NCBI GenBank assembly: GCA_965649825.1 | Contig: OZ287702.1 | Span: 992,001 to 1,056,000 of the forward strand | DNA from: Penicillus capitatus | Lineage: Eukaryota; Chlorophyta | Reading direction: 5' to 3' | DNA length: 64,000 nt | Shown here: positions 58,121 to 64,000 of the stretch, in pieces | How the letters are laid out: the number at the start of each line of letters is the position of its first letter | Position numbering within the stretch: the first letter of the stretch is position 1 | Program-made: the position numbers and the translations under genes | The notes under the pieces: model-generated | Seen by the model: only the letters and a program-made list of their open reading frames with translations | What the model was told of the DNA's origin: nothing | Database searches by the model: none

Positions 58121-58139
58121 CCAGTGCGCGCACCGGCAG
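58121..58139. promoter_or_regulatory. motif AGTGCGCGCACCGGCAG upstream of TIM13
   Basis: Contains TGCGCGCACCGGCA, matching the 61341 copy over 14 bp. A second partial copy (CAGTGCGC) follows directly. It lies between TIM13 (minus) and the thioesterase (plus). Confidence 0.5.
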
Positions 58140-58366
58140 TGCGCCTTTAAGGATCTCCACGTATGCGCGCTCATCAACAGCACCCTCGCGACATGCACTT
58201 TGCCGGACGCAGTCTCGTTGCGACACATAGATACCTCGGGCATCGCTCCTGGCAACGTGGACGGCCTTTGCGTTCACGTCGATGGACAACGCATCACGCG
58301 CAACCTGAATCCGTCGCCCTTCGGAGCGCTCAACCAACGGCCTTAAGCACCTGGAACAAACTGCCC

Positions 58367-59129
58367 ATGATTATGGGAGGTCTCTTTTGCGGCATGGGTC
58401 TCTTTACAGTCTCTTCTTCACGTTTCAGAACAACAAGCGAGGCAGAAGTGACACAAGATGTCATTTCATGGCACGAGTCCTTCGCCCGCAATGCCGCTCT
58501 TGTAAAAGTACCTTCACCTCGCAGCGTGCTCAGCGCATCGCCTCTCACCAAAAACCTCATCCAGCAAGACAATCTGGTACGTCAGCTTCCCCTTCACTTC
58601 CATCGCATCTCATGTTTCAAATAGTTTGACAAAATGATGGAGGTCGAAATGGTAAAAGACATTCACTATTACTATGACCCCAGAAAGAAAGAGTTCCATT
58701 CCATTGTTCACCTCGGAAAGTGCGAGACCATCTGCATCTGCGCACGACTGCCGGCAGCGGTTCTGTTGCAGAGAGGTGTGCGGTTACCCATACACCGTCC
58801 ACGGTGGTCTCACCGCTGCGATCGTGGATGAGACGTTCGGGGGATTGATGTTCAACATCTGGCGTTCAGGAGATTTAGGATTCTCATTGCCTGCGGTTAC
58901 GGCTCGATTGGAAGTGGACTACTGCAATCGTCTGCCACAGAATTCCGTCGTCCGATGCCGGACTAAACTTGAAGAGCTCGGCAAGAGAGAGGGACGGTCA
59001 TTCTGGATGGAAGCTGAACTCTGTGATCAGTCGGGCGCCATCACCTATGCAACGGCTCGTGCTTGTTTTGTCTCTCCCAGTTGGAGCAGATCCGCGATCA
59101 AATGGATCAAAGGCATCACGGGAAACTGA
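58367..59129 (+). CDS. hotdog-fold acyl-CoA thioesterase (THEM/PaaI type)
   Basis: Three exons: MIMGGLFCGMGLFTVSSSRF to LIQQDNL, a 49-nt intron ending at 58623, LFDKMMEVEMVKDIHYYYDP to HLGK, an intron of about 50 nt, and EVCGYPYTVHGGLTAAIVDE onward. The signature GYPYTVHGGLTAAIVDETFG contains the HGG-x5-D-E active region of the PaaI/THEM4 group; DYCNRLPQNSVVRCRTK and ATARACFVSP complete the fold. A hydrophobic N-terminal segment could be a membrane anchor or presequence. Substrate unknown; long-chain or aromatic acyl-CoA are usual. An upstream exon between 58140 and 58360 is possible. Confidence 0.8.
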
Positions 59130-59250
59130 ATGCATGGATGGTCGACATTTGATAATTCTTTATTCTGTTATGAATGACTGGCGTTGCCTCATTGTGTCAT
59201 CCGTCGCATCGGATAACGGGAACAGACGGTTGGGTTTATTCGCATCTCCA

Positions 59251-60166
59251 ATGGCCACCGCTGCGGCACTCGATCGATCGGACACCGCGTCGATGCGAAC
59301 AGCCGAAGAGAAAACGCGATTTCAAGCCGAACGTATTGCATCGCTCCGCCGCCTTCTCGGCCCGCAACTCGACACCATTGAACAGAAACTCATAAAAGGT
59401 GTCGAAATGCCGAGTGGCCATTTCATGCAGCAGCATTTCGCTGCCTTAGGTGGTGAGTTTCGTGGGGATGAGAGTTTGGATGATGCTTATCTACGTCGTT
59501 GGCTTCGTGCGCGTTACTGGGATGTGGATAATACAGCCCAATCGATCCAGGATCATGCCACATGGCGTCTAACATACTGTCCACATCATGGACGCATCCA
59601 ACCCGTCCATATCCCTTCCCCATAACCAAAGCGTCATGATTGACCTTCAGGACGACATTAAAAATGAGTTGGCAACGGGGAAGATGTGTTTGCAAGGATT
59701 GGATCGTAAAGGACGGGCTGTGCTGCTCGTCCTCGCTGCACGTCATAGTATGTTCGTGCGGGATGCAGAGGAGGTCGAGCGTCTCCTGTGCTATGCCATC
59801 GATCGACAACTGGATCTGGCCGATGTCCAGCTGAATCCCCAGCGCAAGACATGTGTGCTGTTTGATTTGACAGGCATTGGTGTGTCCACTCTGGATGTGA
59901 CGGTTATGCATCAAGTCTATACGATGCTGTCGGGGCATTTTGTGGAAAGACTGGGAAAGCTGTTCCTCTTCAATGCCCCAATGATCTTCTGGGCGACATG
60001 GAGCGGATTTTCATCCATCATTCCTAAAGCATCGCTAGATCGAATTGAGTTCATTGATCCGAGCGATTTGACATCATTGCATGCTGAAATTCCTTTAGAC
60101 ATTTTGCCGGAGCCTTATGAAGGCACAGGCACCTACATTCCCATTCAAGACTACAGCCGATGCTGA
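59251..60166 (+). CDS. CRAL-TRIO / Sec14-like lipid-transfer protein
   Basis: Two exons around a 47-nt intron at about 59604-59650. The first has an N-terminal helix bundle with DDAYLRRWLRARYWDVDNTA, the CRAL-TRIO-N motif. The second starts DDIKNELATGKMCLQGLDRK and has GRAVLLVLAARHS, CVLFDLTGIGVST, YPE-like HFVERLGKLFLFNAPMIFWA and IIPKASLDRIEFIDPS, the Sec14 lipid-binding core. It ends shortly after the domain, with no GOLD or SPEC domain. Such proteins move phosphoinositides or other lipids between membranes. Confidence 0.88.
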
Positions 60167-60290
60167 TCGTGTTGTGTGTCGCTTTGTCATTCATGCGTAA
60201 CGACGGAACACTTCTTACACAACAGAATGTGAGACGATATTCAAAATTGCAATATCATCATCGATCTTCTTCTCAAACGACTGCGTGCAA

Positions 60291-61234
60291 TTAAAAAGGA
60301 AGCGCTCGGAATTCGTCTTCCTCTGGACCACCCAACGCTTTCCTCGCTTCCGTGAAGAAAGGCCACAGAGAAGCTATCACGATGGCCAGTGTCACTTCTC
60401 CGCCCACTTTAGATGTGTAGACTGTATGGAATAGACGTGAATGAGTGAGAAAGAGTGATGTTACGTATGGTACTGTTGTTGTTGAAGGGATCGGCCAGGT
60501 GGTCTTTGAAGCATGCGATGGGACCTTTGCCCGTCACGGCTGCTTGTGAGCAGAATCCCAGAAAGGCTAACATCGCCAATCGTCCGTTCTTCAGTTCCTT
60601 CACTTTCATTTCGTCCGATTTCATTCCGGCGGGATCGAAAGGAGCGAAACCGAGCAGACCACACTACGTCTCACACTTTTCACTCAATGCTACGACGAAG
60701 AGATCGCTCACTTCGCCCGTTGCTTTGAAGATTTGGTATCGCTTGTATTCGAGAGCACCCATGATCACGACCTCAAAGATGATCAGGATGCTCAACGGAA
60801 AGGGCAGATCCACCTGGACATGGTGTTGAGCAAGAATGTGTGAGATAATGTGTGACCTTAGCGCCTGCTTCCCAAAAGTTAGGCCCTCCTGCTGCTTCGA
60901 CCAAGAGAATGCCGGGAACAGCCATCATCGCCCAACGACCATTCATCAACTCTGCCTCACGATACCACGGCAAAGCTTCTTTGTTGGCACCCAGAGACAG
61001 CGGATCAAACCCATAGTCTCCCGCTAAAGCAGAGGGGCTGCCCTCGAGAACAGCGTACATGTCGAGCGGCGCTTTACCCATGGAGCCATCGAGGTGGGCG
61101 GGAGGCTTTGCTCCTGGGTACCACAGGATACGATTACTGGCCCGAACGGAGACAGTTCGCGTCGCAGTCGAGGTCTTCGTGAACTTCGACACGAGCGAAC
61201 GGCCCGAGAGAGACGTAGAGACGGAGGACATCAT
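60291..61234 (-). CDS. LHCA: LHCA-type chlorophyll a/b-binding protein of photosystem I
   Basis: Five exons join in phase: 61234-61078, 61023-60857, 60813-60712, 60663-60474 and 60421-60291. After a transit peptide ([20 protein letters not shown]) come [18 protein letters not shown], helix [21 protein letters not shown], a middle helix ([20 protein letters not shown]) and helix [21 protein letters not shown], with ExxxxR/NGRWAM pairs intact. The C terminus is [16 protein letters not shown]. The protein binds chlorophyll and carotenoids in the thylakoid antenna of PSI. A 54-nt stop-free intron (61024-61077), multiple of three, would add 18 residues if retained. The palindrome lies 107 bp upstream. 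Confidence 0.93.
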
Positions 61235-61340
61235 CGACGTTATCTTCTCGAGACCGAAAAGGCGAAAAACGAAAGAATAGACGGAAGTGCGTGGACAAGC
61301 GGGGGGCGATCTTTAGATCCAGAAAGTCGAGATCGATCAT

Positions 61341-61354
61341 CGGTGCGCGCACCG
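61341..61354. promoter_or_regulatory. 14-bp perfect palindrome CGGTGCGCGCACCG upstream of LHCA
   Basis: Identical to 17762-17775. It lies between the LHCA start and the end of the PPR gene, 106 bp upstream of LHCA. Confidence 0.5.
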
Positions 61355-61400
61355 GCAAAAAAGAAGAGTCTTCTCCCACAGCATTTCGAAAAGGAACGAG

Positions 61401-64000
61401 TCAGCCGGTATGGCGCACCCGGCGGTGAGGAATGATCTTCTTGAACTCTTCTTGCTGCTTCATAGCTTCGCAGATCTGCCAGATGTAGGCTTCGTATTTT
61501 GGCGTGCGTTTGCATGTAGCATGCAGAAAGGCCAATGAAGCCAAAGAAATCCTCGGAATCCTACAGGCTCTGCTCATTGGACACACCATCAGAATAGAGA
61601 GAAAAAGTGTGACCTTGAGTTTCTCTTTTGAGCAGGGATCGTTCGGATCATCTTCTCTGCTGCAATGCTCCATTGGAGAAAGACTTCGATGGCCCAGTCG
61701 ACTCGTTGCAGCGTACAGCTTGATTCGATGAGCAGTTCGAAGACTTGGCAGACGTCCTTTGCCAGAAGCATGATACCGGATGCGTTGTTTAGGATCGAAA
61801 TCTGACGGAAGACGTACATGGCCGTCTGCAACTGACTCTTCTGCACTAGACCGACGATCAAGAAACCCAAAGACGTCACTTTGGGCAAGGCACTGTATGC
61901 AATACGCTCTTTGCGGCGCGAAACAGTCGGGTGCCACTCACGATTGATATGGGATGGGTCAATGGATGGCAGCCCTGCCCTTTCAAACATATTGTTGGTC
62001 ACTCGAATCGCCGCCAGCACCTCTCCTGCTTTGCTCAATGACTTGATCAAGGCAGATGCTGCCTCCACACGCACAAAGTGCCGTCGAGCCGTCATCTCTT
62101 TGTAGAGAACGAAGGCGTGTTGACTGTCTGACTCACGGCAGCAAGCGAGTATCAAGCAATTGAGTGTTTCGGCGCTTGGCGCCATCGATCGGTGTTTCAT
62201 CATCCTCAACAGCACCAAAGATCGTGGCAGGTATTCGACGGCCAATGCTCTTGTCATAGAATTCATGGTCTCCTCGGCAATGTCGCCGTGTTTGCGAACA
62301 AGCACCTTGATGAGGTCAAGGGCATCGTCCAAACGGCCGACTTCCGTGCACATGCCGATCAAGACATTGTGGCATTGGTCAGATGGACTGACGCTGTATA
62401 GGCATGCTTCTCTATACAAGGCAAAGGCACCATCGACATTCTCTGTCGCTCGAAAGGCTTCGAACAGACAGCCATACGTCACAACTGTCGGTCGTATCTT
62501 CTCCCGTTTGAGGCGCTGGAACAGATCGAAAGCCAGATTGAGATTGGGTTCGGAGCCGTCTTTGACACAGGTATCGATGGCCGATGTGTAGCATTCCACT
62601 GTCGGCGCCAGTCCCTTCTCTCGCATCTCCTCCAGCAAGGTCATAGAACCTGCGACATCTCTTCGATCGGCACAATGGCTCAGCAGAATGGAGTAGGTCG
62701 TGCTGTCCATTGAACAGTCCGCCATCTGCATGTCTTTTAACACGTTCTGAATCTTAGGTGCGTCATCTGCCGTGCTCAGAGATGCGAGAACCGAGTTGTA
62801 GGTAATGCGATCGGGAGAGGGTCCGTGTTGCTGCATGGATGCATACGTGCCCAACGCTTCTCCTGCGTTTCTCGTTTCTGCATAGAAATGCAGCAAAGAG
62901 TTGAATGCCCAACGCATGGTGTCTTCTGCTGATGTCTTGTCTCTCATCGCCAGCCAACTCCCTTTCAATTCGTAAACAATCTGCGAAACAAATCGCCATC
63001 CCCTTTGTTTCAACGTCATTGCCCCACAGGCGTTGATGATCGCCGAGTAGACATATCCATTCGGTTCCACGCCATCACTCTTGATCATTTTCCATACGTC
63101 CTTTGCTCTCTGCGGTATCTTCTGCCGACAACAGAACTTGATCAGTGCACAGTAGACTTTGTTTCCCGGACACGTCTCTTGACGAAATTCGCTGACGGTG
63201 GAGAAAACGAACTGCAGATGCTCGGCATCGAGTTTCTGCAGAGAGAAGGCGCTGATCATAGCACTCAGTATGTGTTGATTCATGGGAAGCTCGTGTTGCT
63301 TCATCGAAGAGATCATCTCGATCAACCACTCCACATCCACAGAGGCCGTCTTCTTTGTAATACAGTCGAAGAGAATGGTGAAGGTATGTGGCATTGGCTT
63401 CAACTCTTTCGACTGCAGTTCGGTATAGAGTTCTCGAAATCTGTCAAAGTTCCCTCGATTGCCCCATGCACGCAGTATGGCAACGTAGGATATGGCATCC
63501 GCTTTCATCCCACTCCTCTTCAACTTTTCCCATATCTCTTCTGCCTTTCCAACATTGCCAGTGCGCGCATAAGCATCTATCATGGTATTGTAGACGTAGA
63601 TACTGTCCTCCCCTGCTTCTACCGCCGTATCAAACACGGATCGCGCTTCTTTCAGTCGACCCAGTCTGCTGAGTGCAATGATGTGGGCATTGTATATATA
63701 CGCATCTGGAGTATTCTCCGGACTCGCTTGCAGATCTATGAGATCGCAGATATACTGATACTGTCCCAGCCTCAGGCATTTTTTCAGTGCCGTACCAAAC
63801 AGATATCGATTTGACGGGAATCGTCGAAAGAAGGCAAAGACGAGATCACTGCGTCGCATTTTGAGACACTCGTTCAGAAAGATCTTCGGTTTTTCATCCA
63901 TCTCATGTATGGAAGACGAAGGATCCGGGGAATAGGGATCATCGATCTTCTGTCGCGAAGTCAAAAGCTCCAGCATTAAATTCCATGACGCGTCCAGATT
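61401..64000 (-). CDS. pentatricopeptide repeat (PPR) protein, 5' end outside the window
   Basis: Runs from the right edge to the stop at 61401. The frame is open upstream of the ATG at 63976 to the end of the window (NLDASWN...), so the gene is probably truncated here. About 20 repeats of the P type are visible, for example DAYIYNAHIIALSRLGRLKE, DSIYVYNTMIDAYARTGNVG and TYNSVLASLSTADDAP. A last intron of 48 nt joins ...PAQKRNS to RACRIPRISLASLAFLHATC. No SMR, E/DYW or other catalytic tail is seen. P-type PPR proteins bind single-stranded organelle RNA and guide processing, stability or translation. Plastid or mitochondrial location cannot be told without the N terminus. Confidence 0.9.

Noticed and set aside
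1-64000. tRNA genes, rRNA, CRISPR arrays, integrases, transposases or viral genes.
   Set aside because: Looked for by eye through tRNA T-loop consensus, spaced direct repeats and typical motifs; nothing convincing was found.

Overview
This window looks like nuclear DNA from a flagellated, photosynthetic alga of the green lineage; the species cannot be named from sequence alone. Plastid evidence: an LHCA-type light-harvesting gene whose five exons can all be joined, a plastid NFU scaffold, a plastid-type glycerol-3-phosphate acyltransferase, a plastid S1-domain protein and a DUF948-like plastid membrane protein. Flagellar evidence: homologues of kinesin-associated protein KAP, radial spoke protein 2 and MYCBPAP (a central-apparatus family). 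Nuclear evidence: GT-AG introns, mostly 42-63 nt, recur in most genes, and there are spliceosome, snoRNP, kinetochore and mitochondrial import genes. Many exons were joined by hand by matching splice phase to protein-family similarity; junctions that would not close are stated.

Layout. 1-10.7 kb: small gene (-), secreted PAN-domain protein (+), PSTK (-), PIG-C (+), small membrane protein (-), NFU (+), Kazal protein (-), RRM protein (+), DUF948-like protein (-), RING E3 (+). 11-25 kb: MYCBPAP (-), KAP (+), SNU13 (+), phosphocholine cytidylyltransferase (+), Spc24-like (-), S1 protein (-), RSP2 (+), GPAT (+). 26-38 kb: ISY1 (-), alpha/beta hydrolase (+), malate dehydrogenase (-), a plastid-like membrane protein and a repeated-domain acidic protein (+), NEMF/Rqc2 (-), ribosomal protein eS10 (+). 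39-49 kb: acidic unknown protein (-), very large leishmanolysin-like membrane metallopeptidase (+), GT32-methyltransferase fusion (-), small DnaJ-type zinc-finger protein (-). 49-64 kb: SDA1 (-), GYF protein (+), LipB (-), PPCS (+), TIM13 (-), hotdog thioesterase (+), CRAL-TRIO protein (+), LHCA (-), PPR protein (-, runs off the right edge).

The organisation is very compact. Most genes sit in head-to-head pairs with 19-180 bp between start codons, and some neighbours abut or share bases at start or stop codons (LipB/PPCS/TIM13, SDA1/zinc-finger protein). A GC-rich palindrome, CGGTGCGCGCACCG, or a close relative recurs five times, each time just upstream of a gene. No rRNA, tRNA, CRISPR array, virus or transposon could be supported.
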